DNA of 64,000 nucleotides from RYN-230 sp963718305 (GCA_963718305.1 CAVQZG010000020.1:542500-606499), one strand, 5' to 3'; counted from the first letter of the stretch, positions 1 through 8,372 are shown. A program made the numbers and translations. The notes: generated from the sequence alone by a model not told the origin.

Positions 1-281
1 GGATGACCGCGGCTGGTGCCGCGGTCCGCGACCAGCTGATCGGGTCCGCCGGCCGGTACTGGGTGCATCTCGACGTGGACGTGCTGGACGAGCTGGCCTT
101 CCCGGCCACCGACTACCTGATGCCGGACGGCCTGTCCCGCGACGAGCTCGCCGGCCTGATGCGCCCGCTGCTGGCCAGCCCGGCCCTGGCCGGGCTGTCG
201 CTGGCCTGTTACAACCCGGCCAAGGATGCCGGCGGGGACGGGGCGCGCTACCTGGTGAGCCTGTTCCGCGACCTGCTCTGA
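1..281 (+). CDS. Arginase/agmatinase family protein, C-terminal fragment (left edge)
   Basis: This is the last 92 or so residues of a ureohydrolase-fold enzyme that begins outside the window; the first ATG at position 3 is probably internal. The segment HLDVDVLDE near residues 23-31 is the manganese-binding Asp-x-Asp-x-x-Asp signature of the arginase, agmatinase and formiminoglutamase family. It is followed by the usual 'pdGLSRDELAGLMRPLL' helix and a C-terminal stretch ending LFRDLL. Family members hydrolyse guanidino or formimino groups. The substrate cannot be told because the N-terminal half is missing. The gene converges on the dipeptidase gene with a 21-base gap. Confidence 0.75.
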   Translation, partial: MTAAGAAVRDQLIGSAGRYWVHLDVDVLDELAFPATDYLMPDGLSRDELAGLMRPLLASPALAGLSLACYNPAKDAGGDGARYLVSLFRDLL

Positions 282-302
282 TCCCGGGTGCCGGCCGGTG
301 GG

Positions 303-1493
303 TCAGGGGCCGTCCAGGTCCCCGATCCGGGCTGTGGACGGCGCGCGCTGCGCAGACAGTTCCCGGGCCGCCCCGGCGGCCTCGCGCATGACCCGCAGGA
401 TGTTGCCCCCGGCCAGTTTCGCGCAGTCCTCCCCGGTCCAGCCGCGGCGCATCAGCTCGGCGAGCAGCGCCGGGTAGCACGAGACGTCGCCCATCCCGTC
501 GGGCAGCTGGTCGGTGCCGTCGAAATCGCCGCCCAGGCCCACGTGGTCGACCCCGGCCACCTCGCGTACGTGGTCGATATGGTCGGCGACCTGGACCAGT
601 GTCGCCCGGGGCAGCGGGCTGGCCGCCACGAGCTCGCGCCGGACCCGGTCCCGTCCGGACAGCTCCCAGGGGTCGGCGCCGCGCCGCTCCATCTCGGCGG
701 TGAGCTCGCGCTCCCAGGCCCAGCACTCGGGCGAGACGAACGAGCTCACGAAGGTCACCATGCACACTCCCCGGTTCCCCGGCAGCCGTCCCAGGATGTC
801 GTCCGGCACATTGCGCGGGTGGTCGCACAGGGCGCGGGCACTGGAATGGGAGAAGATGACCGGCGCCTCCGCGATGTCCAGCGCGTCGCTCATGGTGGCC
901 GGCGAGACGTGGGACAGGTCGGCGAGCATGCCCAGCCGCTGCATCTCGCGGACTACCGCCCGGCCGAACTCGGTCAGTCCCCCCGCCTTCGGCTCGTCGG
1001 TCGCCGAGTCGGCCCACGCCACGTTGGCGTTATGGGTGAGGGTGAGGTAGCGGACGCCGAGCGCGTAGAGCGCGCGGAGCACCCCCATCGAGGAGGCGAT
1101 GCTATGACCGCCCTCCGCGCCGAGCAGCGAGGCGACCCGGCCGGCCGCGAAGATCCGCTGTACGTCCTCCGCGGTCAGGGCGAGTTCAAGCTGGCCGGGG
1201 TAGCGCCGGATCATCCGCCGCACCAGGTCGATCTGCTCCAGGGTGGCCGCCACGGCCGCCTCACCGGCCAGCGTCGCGGGCACGTACACCGACCAGAACT
1301 GGCCGCCGACCCCGCCCGCGGCCAGCCGCGGCAGGTCGGTCTGGGTGAAGCTGACCGGCTGGCTCAGGTCCGTGCCGTCCAGGCCGGCGCACCCGGCGTC
1401 CTGTAGCGCCCAGGGCAGGTCATTGTGCCCATCCAGAAGTGGAACCTCACTGAGCAGCTGCCGCGCCCGCTGCTCCCCGGATGCCTCGCTCAT
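303..1493 (-). CDS. Membrane dipeptidase (renal dipeptidase, peptidase M19 family)
   Basis: The 396-residue product has the whole M19 metallopeptidase signature: the metal-binding HNDLP at residues 23-27, the bridging glutamate in LLGAEGGH (E127), TLTHN, the metal histidine in DLSHVS, and SHSSARAL. These enzymes are zinc TIM-barrel dipeptidases that cleave dipeptides, sometimes with a D-residue at the C-terminal position. No signal peptide is visible, so a cytoplasmic location is likely. Length matches the bacterial family. It is followed on the same strand, 22 bases upstream, by the alcohol dehydrogenase gene, so the two could be co-transcribed. The peptide substrate is not predictable. Confidence 0.9.
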   Translation of the reverse strand: MSEASGEQRARQLLSEVPLLDGHNDLPWALQDAGCAGLDGTDLSQPVSFTQTDLPRLAAGGVGGQFWSVYVPATLAGEAAVAATLEQIDLVRRMIRRYPGQLELALTAEDVQRIFAAGRVASLLGAEGGHSIASSMGVLRALYALGVRYLTLTHNANVAWADSATDEPKAGGLTEFGRAVVREMQRLGMLADLSHVSPATMSDALDIAEAPVIFSHSSARALCDHPRNVPDDILGRLPGNRGVCMVTFVSSFVSPECWAWERELTAEMERRGADPWELSGRDRVRRELVAASPLPRATLVQVADHIDHVREVAGVDHVGLGGDFDGTDQLPDGMGDVSCYPALLAELMRRGWTGEDCAKLAGGNILRVMREAAGAARELSAQRAPSTARIGDLDGP

Positions 1494-1515
1494 GCTCGGT
1501 TTCCGCTCGCTTCCC

Positions 1516-2517
1516 TCAGGCCATGGACAGGACGGCGGCGCCGTGCACCCGTTCCGCGGCCAGGTCGGCCAGGGCCTGGTCGGCCTGGTCGAACCGGTAC
1601 GGCGTGGTGGTGACCTTGATCCGGAGCCGCTCGGCCAGGGTCAGGAACTCGGTCGCATCGGCCCTGGTGTTGGACGTGACGCTGCGCACCTGGCGTTCCT
1701 GGAACAGGTGCCGCTCGTAGTTCAGCTCCGGGATGTCGGTCAGGTAGATCCCGGCGATCGCGAGCGTCCCGCCCCGGTCCAGCGCGCTCAGGGCGGGCGG
1801 CACCAGGGTGCCGACCGGGGCGAACAGGATCGCGGAGTCCAGCGGCACCGGCGGCGGGTCGAAGGAGTCCTGGGCCGAGGCGACGCCCAGGGAGCGGGCC
1901 AGCTCCCGGGCCGACTCACCCCGGGTAAAGACGTGCACCGCGGCGCCCTGGGCCATGGCGACCTGGGCCGCGAGGTGCGCGGAGCCGCCGAACCCCCAGA
2001 TCCCCAGGGTGCCGCCCGGCGGCACCTCGGCCCGGCGCAGCGCCCGGTAGCCGATGATCCCGGCGCACAGCAGCGGGGCCAGCTCCGCGTCGCTGAAACC
2101 GTGCGGCAGCGGGTGGGCAAAGGCCTCCGCGACCACCATGTACTCGGCGTAGCCGCCGTGGAAGTCCCAGCCGGTGTAGACCGAGGCCGGGCAGAGGTTC
2201 TCCTGGCCCCGGCGGCAGAACACGCAGGATCCGTCGGTCCCGCCCAGCCAGGCCGCCCCGACCCGGTCGCCGGTCGTGAACCGCCGGGTGCCTGGCCCGG
2301 TCGCCACCACCTCGGCCACGACCTCATGCCCGGGCGTGGTGTCCGGCCGCTTGGGCGGCAGGTCTCCCTCGGCCAGGTGCAGATCGGTCCGGCACACGCC
2401 GCAGCAGCGGATCCGCAGCAGCAGCTGGCCCGGACCGGGCTCAGGGACCGGGCGCTCCACCAGGCGCAGCGGGCCGGAGGCGACCGGCCCGGGCTGATGC
2501 ACTACCCATGCACGCAT
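1516..2517 (-). CDS. Zinc-binding alcohol dehydrogenase family protein
   Basis: A 333-residue MDR-superfamily oxidoreductase. The N-terminal GroES-like half carries the catalytic-zinc residues C42 (CCGVCRTDLH) and H64-E65 (PGHEV). The structural-zinc loop has C98, C101 and C109, but the usual first cysteine is Asp (TDGSC), so structural-zinc binding may be altered. The C-terminal Rossmann fold shows GIWGFGGSAH near residues 161-170. I chose the ATG at 2517 (MRAWVVHQPG), the usual family opening, over an upstream in-frame ATG at 2544. It should oxidise an alcohol or reduce an aldehyde with NAD(P); the substrate is unknown. The dipeptidase gene follows 22 bases downstream. Confidence 0.85.
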   Translation of the reverse strand: MRAWVVHQPGPVASGPLRLVERPVPEPGPGQLLLRIRCCGVCRTDLHLAEGDLPPKRPDTTPGHEVVAEVVATGPGTRRFTTGDRVGAAWLGGTDGSCVFCRRGQENLCPASVYTGWDFHGGYAEYMVVAEAFAHPLPHGFSDAELAPLLCAGIIGYRALRRAEVPPGGTLGIWGFGGSAHLAAQVAMAQGAAVHVFTRGESARELARSLGVASAQDSFDPPPVPLDSAILFAPVGTLVPPALSALDRGGTLAIAGIYLTDIPELNYERHLFQERQVRSVTSNTRADATEFLTLAERLRIKVTTTPYRFDQADQALADLAAERVHGAAVLSMA

Positions 2518-2548
2518 GGTCCCACCGTAACGGGCCCACCGCACGGGG

Positions 2549-3114
2549 TCAGGATCGGATGAAACGCGCCTCCACGTCCACGGTGGACGCGCCGGTCAGC
2601 ATGCCCAGCTGGTTCCAGGTGCTGCCGAAATCGGCCCGGTCCACCACGACGCCCTCGGCCCGCAGCGTGAACGCCGCCGCGGTGACGTCGGCCAGTGTGG
2701 CGGTGAAGCTGAGCGGCCGGGTCACCCCCGCGACCGTCAGCGTGCCCTGGACAGCCACGCGGTCACCGGTCCGGGTCGCGCTGGCCAGGTCGGCCACGAT
2801 CGACGGGTGCTCGGCGGCGTTGAAGAAGTCCGCCGACGCCAGGTGCCGGTCCCGCTTGGCGTTCTTCGTGTTCAGGGAGGCCGCGCCGATCTCCAGGCGG
2901 CCGCGGGCCGCGCCGCCGGGCAGGATCTCGGCGCTCCCGGCCAGTTCACCGAACGCACCGCGCACCGTGGCCAGCCCCCACATCGTCTTGGAGTGCAGTG
3001 AGACCGACGAGCGGGCCGGGTCCAGGCTCCAGGTACTCGGCCGGCCAGCACGCTGTCCGGCGTATCACCCGCCGGTGCCCCGGTGGCTTGCGATTGCCCG
3101 TCGGCTGTGGTCAT
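2549..3114 (-). pseudogene. YceI family protein, reading frame broken by a one-base shift
   Basis: Positions 2549-3064 encode most of a YceI lipocalin-like beta-barrel: WSLDPARSSV, then the conserved TMWGLATVRGAF, the KRDRHLASADFFNAAEHP segment and a C-terminal VDVEARFIRS. That frame has an in-frame stop at 3065-3067 and no good start before it. A second frame begins with an ATG at 3114 behind a good ribosome site (AGGAG nine bases upstream) and encodes an N-terminal leader ending in DSVLAGRVPG. The two parts join into a protein of about 188 residues, normal for the family, if one base is added between about 3023 and 3064. YceI proteins bind polyisoprenoid-like lipids. Either an assembly indel or a true frameshift explains the break. 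Confidence 0.75.
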
Positions 3115-3180
3115 GGCTCAGCGCTCCTGGAATCGTTTGAGGGAAAGTCTTTGCTCAAGCTGTGAAAATTACCTCTTACA

Positions 3181-3197
3181 TATTACCCCTTGTAATA
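3181..3197. promoter_or_regulatory. Inverted repeat, probable MarR operator
   Basis: TATTAC-CCCTT-GTAATA is a perfect 6-base inverted repeat with a 5-base spacer. It sits in an AT-rich island between the divergent YceI gene (start 3114) and the MarR gene (start 3234). Size and symmetry fit a MarR dimer site, so autoregulation plus control of YceI is the simple inference. Confidence 0.6.
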
Positions 3198-3233
3198 ATA
3201 GTGTCAACGAAGCATCCCAGGTAGGCTGGTCAC

Positions 3234-3827
3234 GTGGGGGTGGATCAGGTACCCGAGCCGATCGTGGCTGGCGGCTGCGCTGGGGAGGGCCCGGAGCCGC
3301 CGGGTGGCCTGCCCGGGGACGGCCTGGGCCCGGCGGGCATGTTTGCTGGCCGGAGGACCCCGGACGGCGTGTCCCTGGCCGGCCTGCCCGAAGCGGAACG
3401 CCGCCGGCGGCTCGTCGCGGAGACCGCGCGCTTCACGTCCGCGTTCATGCGCTGGATGGAGGGCCGGGCTTGCGGCGGCCTCAGCTACGCCCGGCTCCGG
3501 CTGCTCCAGGCGCTGCACTGCGGTGGCCCGGCGATCATGCGCGATCTCGGCGTCCAGCTCGGGGTCAGCCCGCGGAACATGACCGCGATGGTGGATGCGA
3601 TGGAGGACGCGCAGCTCGTGGTGCGCCGCCCGCACCCCACCGACCGCCGGGCCACGCTGGTCGAGCTGTCCCCGGCCGGGGCCCGGGAAGCGGAGCAGGC
3701 CCTCGAACCCCGGCTGGATGCCATGGCCGAGCTGTTCGAGGAGTTCTCCGCGGCGGAGCAGCAGGCGTTCGCCGACGCGCTGATCCGGCTGGGCCAGGCC
3801 ATCCAGGCCCGCCAGGATGCCTGCTGA
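3234..3827 (+). CDS. MarR family transcriptional regulator
   Basis: 197 residues from a GTG start. A Gly/Pro-rich N-terminal 45 residues precedes the MarR winged-helix domain: the recognition segment IMRDLGVQLGVSPRNMTAMVDAME, then the wing with the family motif HPTDRRATLVELSPAG near residues 129-145. It ends in a dimerisation helix. MarR proteins are dimeric repressors released by small phenolic or oxidant ligands. It lies divergent from the YceI gene with a perfect inverted repeat in between, the standard layout for a self-controlled pair. The real start could be further in (ATG codons near residue 36), since the first 35 residues look disordered. Confidence 0.85.
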   Translation: MGVDQVPEPIVAGGCAGEGPEPPGGLPGDGLGPAGMFAGRRTPDGVSLAGLPEAERRRRLVAETARFTSAFMRWMEGRACGGLSYARLRLLQALHCGGPAIMRDLGVQLGVSPRNMTAMVDAMEDAQLVVRRPHPTDRRATLVELSPAGAREAEQALEPRLDAMAELFEEFSAAEQQAFADALIRLGQAIQARQDAC

Positions 3828-3923
3828 GGGAGCGCTGAACACGGCACCGCGCCGGACCCTGGTCGGCTCACGTGCCCGGCTGGTTATCAGGCATCCCAGC
3901 CGCCGCAGGTGCCGCCCGCCGGC

Positions 3924-3940
3924 TCTTACGAGGTTCTTAC
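3924..3940 (+). promoter_or_regulatory. Tandem TCTTAC half-sites at 11-base spacing
   Basis: TCTTAC occurs at 3924-3929 and again at 3935-3940, one helical turn apart, about 55 bases upstream of the oxidoreductase start at 3992. Eleven-base direct repeats are the usual geometry for OmpR-type regulators, and such a regulator is encoded at 8.4 kb. The half-site resembles the CCTTAC core of the motif at 8373 and 11497. Confidence 0.35.
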
Positions 3941-3991
3941 CGTCCGGTACGAAACCGCCCTCACCTGCACTGATGTGCATACCGTCGGATC

Positions 3992-5458
3992 ATGGCTGGG
4001 GCCGGAACGAGGGGACCAAGACAGCGTGCTGCCCGGCTGCGGCGTACCGCCCAGTTGCGCCGCGACGCTCGCAGGCGCCGGGCCGCGCGGCGCCGCCGCG
4101 CCCTGGCGGCCTCGGCCGCCGCGGAGTTCAACCGGGCGGCGATCATGGTCCGCCGGGCCGCGGACGTGGCGAGGCATCCTGCCGAGCACCCGCCGCCCGG
4201 CCCGTTCCGGCCCCGGGTCTGGCGCAGCCCGCTGCGCGGGCTGTGGCTCACCTCGGTCCTGGGCGTGGTGCTGCTCGGGGGGCTGACCATCCTCGCGCTG
4301 ACCGGCCTGCTGTCCTACGCGGCCTACGATCCGCTGCTGCCCGGCAACGACCAGACGCCCGGGGCGGGGCTGCTCCGGTTCTACCTGTTCTCCTGGCCGA
4401 CGCACCCGTCCTGGCTGTACCGGGTGGACCAGGGGGTGCACATCACGCTGGGCCTGGCGCTGCTGCCGGTGGTGCTGGCCAAGCTGTGGTCGGTGCTCCC
4501 CCGCCTGTTCGCCTGGCCCCCGGTGCGCTCGCTGGCCCAGATCCTGGAGCGGGTCAGCCTCATCATGCTGGTGGGCGGGGTGCTCTTCGAGTTCGCCACC
4601 GGCATCCTCAACATCCAGAACTACTACGTCTTCCCGTTCTCCTTCTACACGGCCCACTTGTACGGCGCCTGGGTCTTCATCGCGGGGTTCGTCATCCACG
4701 TGACCCTGAAGTTCCCGCGGATGGTGCGAGGCCTGCGGTCCCGCAGCCTGCTCCGGGAACTGCGCACCCCCCTGCCGGAGACCAGGCCCGAAGAGCCGGA
4801 CCCCACGGCACCGGACGGCGAGAGCCTGCGCGCCACCCACCCGCGCGCCCCGACCATCTCCCGCCGCGGCCTGCTGGCCGCGGTCGGCGGCGCCTCGCTG
4901 ACCCTGGCCGGGCTGGTCGTCGGGCAGTCCATCGGCGGGTGGACCCGGCGCACGTCCCTGTTCGGCCCCCGCGGGCTGTCCGCGACCGCCCCGCACTACC
5001 TGCCGGTCAACCGGACCGCGGCGTCGATCGGCCTGACCGCCGCGGACGTGGGCCCCGGGTACCGGCTCACATTGGTCGGCGCGCGCACGGTCACGCTGAC
5101 CCAGGCCCAGCTCCTCAGCCTGCCGCAGCAGGCCGTGGAACTGCCGATCGCCTGCGTGGAGGGCTGGTCCGTGGCCGCCCGCTGGACTGGCGTCCGGCTG
5201 GCCGACCTGGCCCGGCTGGCCGGGATGCCGGAGCCGGCCGGGGCACAGGTGGACTCCATCCAGCAGGTCGGCGCGTTCAAGTCGGCGGTGCTGTCCGCGG
5301 GCCAGGTGGCCGACCCGCAGGCGCTGCTGGCCGTCACGGTCAACGGCCACGTGCTGCCCTGGGATCATGGCTACCCGGCCCGGACGATCATCCCGAATGC
5401 GCCCGGCGTGCATAACACCAAATGGGTCAGCAAGATCACTTTCCTGAAGCAGGTGTGA
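3992..5458 (+). CDS. Cytochrome b561-like membrane domain fused to a sulfite-oxidase-type molybdopterin domain
   Basis: 488 residues in four parts. Residues 6-50 are extremely arginine-rich. Residues 84-240 hold about four membrane helices with conserved histidines (H150, H222, H236), like a b561-type di-heme membrane domain. Residues 289-312 read ISRRGLLAAVGG plus a hydrophobic stretch, a twin-arginine-like internal signal. Residues 335-488 form the oxidoreductase molybdopterin-binding domain, with the molybdenum-ligand cysteine in IACVEGW (C388) and the family ending NTKWVSKI. I infer an enzyme whose molybdenum domain faces the outside and exchanges electrons with the membrane heme domain. 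The substrate is unknown. A start at 4145 is possible if the arginine-rich leader is not translated. The next gene overlaps by four bases. Confidence 0.8.
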   Translation: MAGAGTRGPRQRAARLRRTAQLRRDARRRRAARRRRALAASAAAEFNRAAIMVRRAADVARHPAEHPPPGPFRPRVWRSPLRGLWLTSVLGVVLLGGLTILALTGLLSYAAYDPLLPGNDQTPGAGLLRFYLFSWPTHPSWLYRVDQGVHITLGLALLPVVLAKLWSVLPRLFAWPPVRSLAQILERVSLIMLVGGVLFEFATGILNIQNYYVFPFSFYTAHLYGAWVFIAGFVIHVTLKFPRMVRGLRSRSLLRELRTPLPETRPEEPDPTAPDGESLRATHPRAPTISRRGLLAAVGGASLTLAGLVVGQSIGGWTRRTSLFGPRGLSATAPHYLPVNRTAASIGLTAADVGPGYRLTLVGARTVTLTQAQLLSLPQQAVELPIACVEGWSVAARWTGVRLADLARLAGMPEPAGAQVDSIQQVGAFKSAVLSAGQVADPQALLAVTVNGHVLPWDHGYPARTIIPNAPGVHNTKWVSKITFLKQV

Positions 5459-7050
5459 CGGGCGTGGCGGCCCGTGGCAGGACCATCACCAGCCGGATCC
5501 GGCACTGGTACGGCGCCCACCCGCTGCACCTGCTGGCCCTGCTGGCCGCGTTCGCGCTGGCCGGTTACGCGGTCCGGGGGGTGATCGAAGCCGGTCAGAT
5601 CCGCGGCTTCGCGATCTGGTTCGCCGTCGCGATCGTCGCGCACGACCTGCTGCTGTTCCCGCTGTACTCGCTGGCCGACCTCTCGGTGCGGCGCCTGCTG
5701 CCCTGGGGGGCGGGCCGCAGGCGCGCCAGCCGCCAGGCGGCCACCGCTCCCGGTACGGTCGCGGGCCCGCCGGTGCTGAACTACGTGCGGATCCCCGTGG
5801 CGTTCTCGCTGCTGCTGCTGCTGGCCTTCTTCCCGCTGATCCTGGGCTTGTCCGAGCCCGAGTACCACCGCGCCAGCGGGCTGACCACGCAGCCGTACCT
5901 GTGGCGCTGGCTGGCGGTGACCGGCGTCCTGTTCGCCGCGTCGGCGGTCATCTACGCGCTGCGCTGCCGCCGGGCGTCATCCCGGGCCCGAAAGCAGGCG
6001 GCCCGGGCCCGCGAACGGCACACGGCCCAGACCCGCGAACGGCAGGCGGCCCCCACCGCCCACGACGTCGTCGCGTCACCGGCCGCTCCCACGCCCGGCT
6101 TCGACGTCTGGCACCCGGTCCGCCCGGCCCCGGACTCCCCGACCCGCACGGCCCTGCATGATCACGGTCGATTCCTGACGCATGGCGCCCCTTTTCGACC
6201 CTGGTCAGGGAAGGAGGACGGCCTCCGGAGTCGCTGCCGGGAGGGCGGGGGCTGCTGGTGCGGGCTGGAGCGGGGTGCGGGACCGGCGCCACCGGATGAG
6301 GGCCACGACCACCACCATGGCCAGGGCCAGGCCGTATGCGGCGCGCAGGGCGTCCAGGACGGGAATCCGCACCCCGGGCAGGGGTGCGCTGTTCGCCAGG
6401 TAGCGGACCATGGCGAAACCGAGCCACTCCACCCGGCCGTCGAAGGCGACCAGCATGACCAGCAGCATGGCGTACCAGGGGAACGGGGGCGTGGCCACGG
6501 CGAGGGCCAGGCCGGTCATCACCACGGCGCCGCGCCAGGGCCGGTCCGGGTCACCGCGCCGCAGCACCAGCAGGGCGACCGTGGCCAGGATCGCGAACGC
6601 CGCGAGGAAGCCCCACTTCCCTGGCACCAGCATGCCGACCAGCAGGAACCGGGAGCCGTTCGCGTACCCCTCCTGCTGCATGTAACCGGGCAGGAACCCG
6701 ATCACCCCGCTGCCCACGGCCAGCACGTGCGGCAGGTACACGATCACCGTGGCGCTGATGCCCGCGCAGATCACCGCGACCGGGCGGCGGCGCAGCACGG
6801 CGGGCGCGACCAGCACCGGGGTGACCTTGGTCCAGATAGCCAGGGCCAGCAGCGCACCCCCGGCTATCGGCCTGCGCAGCGGGTGACCGAGCGAGCCGGG
6901 CCGGGCCAGCAGGATCAGCGCGGCCGCGGTGAGGCCCGCCGCGAGCACGTCCACGTGCCCGTTGTTGCCCGCCTCCAGGGCCACCGTGGGGCACCACGCC
7001 CACAGCACCGCCAGCCTGCGGTCCCGGCCCACCTTCGGCAGGCCGTATAG
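5455..7050 (+). CDS. Membrane protein of unknown function; 3' end uncertain
   Basis: It starts with a GTG that overlaps the oxidoreductase stop (GTGA), so it is translationally coupled to it. The first 190 residues look real: about four hydrophobic helices (HPLHLLALLAAFALAGYAV, FAIWFAVAIVAHDLLLFPLY, VAFSLLLLLAFFPLILGL, WLAVTGVLFAASAVIYAL) with short charged loops. A basic, glutamine-rich tail follows. The frame has no stop until 7048-7050, so as written the product would be 531 residues, and its last 280 would be antisense to the convergent mannosyltransferase gene; that part has no protein-like character. The true end is probably near 6.2 kb and a small indel may have removed it. The likely role is a partner subunit of the b561/molybdopterin protein. 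Confidence 0.55.
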   Translation: MTGVAARGRTITSRIRHWYGAHPLHLLALLAAFALAGYAVRGVIEAGQIRGFAIWFAVAIVAHDLLLFPLYSLADLSVRRLLPWGAGRRRASRQAATAPGTVAGPPVLNYVRIPVAFSLLLLLAFFPLILGLSEPEYHRASGLTTQPYLWRWLAVTGVLFAASAVIYALRCRRASSRARKQAARARERHTAQTRERQAAPTAHDVVASPAAPTPGFDVWHPVRPAPDSPTRTALHDHGRFLTHGAPFRPWSGKEDGLRSRCREGGGCWCGLERGAGPAPPDEGHDHHHGQGQAVCGAQGVQDGNPHPGQGCAVRQVADHGETEPLHPAVEGDQHDQQHGVPGERGRGHGEGQAGHHHGAAPGPVRVTAPQHQQGDRGQDRERREEAPLPWHQHADQQEPGAVRVPLLLHVTGQEPDHPAAHGQHVRQVHDHRGADARADHRDRAAAQHGGRDQHRGDLGPDSQGQQRTPGYRPAQRVTERAGPGQQDQRGRGEARREHVHVPVVARLQGHRGAPRPQHRQPAVPAHLRQAV

Positions 7051-7644
7051 CAGCAGCAGAGTGAGCAGGACCGCGCAGACCGCCGCGCCCGCCTGGATCG
7101 GGGTGCTCCCGCTCCCGGCCGGCGACACGTAGTGCACGCCCAGGAAGTAGGCCTCGGCCACCGGCGGGTAGATGGTGTGCACGATGGGACGGTTGATCCT
7201 GGTGCAGCCGGGGTCCGCGAGCTGGGTCGAGCCGTCCAGCCGCAGGCCGGCGGGGACGCAATGCGGGGCGTGCGCCGGCCACAGGAAGGGGTCGCGGAGC
7301 GAGGCGAGCTGCGGCGCGGCCGGCGCGTACTGATACGGGTCGATGCCGGCGGCCTGGACCCGGCCGTCCCAGATGTAGCGGTAGAGGTCGTCGCTGCCCT
7401 GGGGTCCGGCGGACAGCGCCGCCAGCTGCATGGCGATGCCCCCCACGATGATCAGGGCTACCGCCCAGCGGCCGGGCAGCCGCAGCACCAGCCAGGCACC
7501 GATAGCGAACAGGGCCCACAGGCCGAGCGCCACCGGGAGCGTACCGATCCGCGCGAACAGCACCGAGTGAACCGTGAGGACGATCAGCGTGGTGAGCGCG
7601 GTCGCGGCCGCCGCCGCGGCGGCCATCCGGAGCTTCGTGGTCAC
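6205..7644 (-). CDS. Polyprenol-phosphate-dependent glycosyltransferase (GT87/DUF2029-like mannosyltransferase)
   Basis: 479 residues with about ten membrane helices. After the first helices comes an acidic extracellular loop SDDLYRYIWDGRVQAAGIDPY near residues 83-103, the hallmark of actinobacterial GT-C mannosyltransferases. A further loop reads IYPPVAEAYF. Such enzymes add sugar from a polyprenyl-phosphate donor to envelope glycolipids or glycans outside the membrane. It starts with GTG, overlapping the methyltransferase stop (GTGA), so the two are coupled. Its 3' end converges on the b561-partner membrane protein. Confidence 0.75.
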   Translation of the reverse strand: MTTKLRMAAAAAAATALTTLIVLTVHSVLFARIGTLPVALGLWALFAIGAWLVLRLPGRWAVALIIVGGIAMQLAALSAGPQGSDDLYRYIWDGRVQAAGIDPYQYAPAAPQLASLRDPFLWPAHAPHCVPAGLRLDGSTQLADPGCTRINRPIVHTIYPPVAEAYFLGVHYVSPAGSGSTPIQAGAAVCAVLLTLLLLYGLPKVGRDRRLAVLWAWCPTVALEAGNNGHVDVLAAGLTAAALILLARPGSLGHPLRRPIAGGALLALAIWTKVTPVLVAPAVLRRRPVAVICAGISATVIVYLPHVLAVGSGVIGFLPGYMQQEGYANGSRFLLVGMLVPGKWGFLAAFAILATVALLVLRRGDPDRPWRGAVVMTGLALAVATPPFPWYAMLLVMLVAFDGRVEWLGFAMVRYLANSAPLPGVRIPVLDALRAAYGLALAMVVVVALIRWRRSRTPLQPAPAAPALPAATPEAVLLP

Positions 7645-8270
7645 GAATCAATCCCCCGGGACAGGGCGGCGAACCAGCGCCCCGCGTCGGTCCAGACCTC
7701 GGTCACGGCCAGCCCGGCCCGCAGGCCCAGCTCGCTGATCTGGTCGGCCCCGATCGACGCCCACGGGAACCAGGAGCTGCACTTGCCCGCGTGGCTCAGC
7801 CGGACCATGTCCGTGGCCAGCGGCGCGCCGGGCGGCTCCACCTCGACCAGCGCCTGGCCGAGCGGCTTGAGCAGCTCGGCCACCCGGCTGAGCAGGGCAT
7901 CGGGGTCACCGCCGATGCCGATGTTGCCGTCGGCGAGCAGGACCCGCGCCCACCGCCCGGTCCCCGGGACCGTGGCGAACACGTCCCGGTGCAGCGCCAG
8001 CGCGCCGCACGACCGGGCCAGCTGCACGGCCGAGGGCGTGATGTCGATGCCGAGGGCCGGCACGCCGCGCTCGGCCAGCGCCACGGTGAGCCGCCCGGGA
8101 CCGGACCCGACATCCAGGGTGTGCCCCTGGCAGCGGTCCAGAATCGAGCTGTCGCCCGGGATGGCGTGCAGCCAGTCATCGATCCGCAGCGGGGCCCTCC
8201 GGCCGTCCTCGTACTCGATTTCCGGCCGCGCGAGGCCAGTAAGAGCGTCTTCATACAGCTCACCGAGCAC
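7641..8270 (-). CDS. Class I SAM-dependent methyltransferase
   Basis: 209 residues from a GTG start. SAM-binding motif I is TLDVGSGPGRLTVALAERG near residues 51-69, followed by LGIDITPSAV (acidic motif II). A central LADGNIGIGGDP replaces the common post-II sequence, and VEVEPPG lies at motif III. The target is unknown. It is translationally coupled to the GT87 gene, so methylation of a glycan or lipid in the same pathway is the best inference. It is divergent from the two-component system, with the shared 12-base motif in the promoter region. Confidence 0.75.
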   Translation of the reverse strand: MLGELYEDALTGLARPEIEYEDGRRAPLRIDDWLHAIPGDSSILDRCQGHTLDVGSGPGRLTVALAERGVPALGIDITPSAVQLARSCGALALHRDVFATVPGTGRWARVLLADGNIGIGGDPDALLSRVAELLKPLGQALVEVEPPGAPLATDMVRLSHAGKCSSWFPWASIGADQISELGLRAGLAVTEVWTDAGRWFAALSRGIDS

Positions 8271-8372
8271 GCGGTTCCCCTCCTTCCGGGGGTGTGGCTT
8301 CCGGGGGCTGGCCGGGACGACGGCCCGGTCCGGTGGCAGCGGCGTTGAGCCTAACGTCGGGGACAGCGGAAT

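Noticed and set aside
288..2562. Long plus-strand frames (288-1406, 1243-2562) over the dipeptidase and dehydrogenase genes
   Set aside because: Low-complexity Arg/Gly/Gln sequence antisense to clearly conserved enzymes; no family motif.
3817..5415. Long frames on both strands across the molybdopterin gene
   Set aside because: Shadows created by high GC; only the frame at 3992-5458 has membrane helices and the cofactor cysteine motif.
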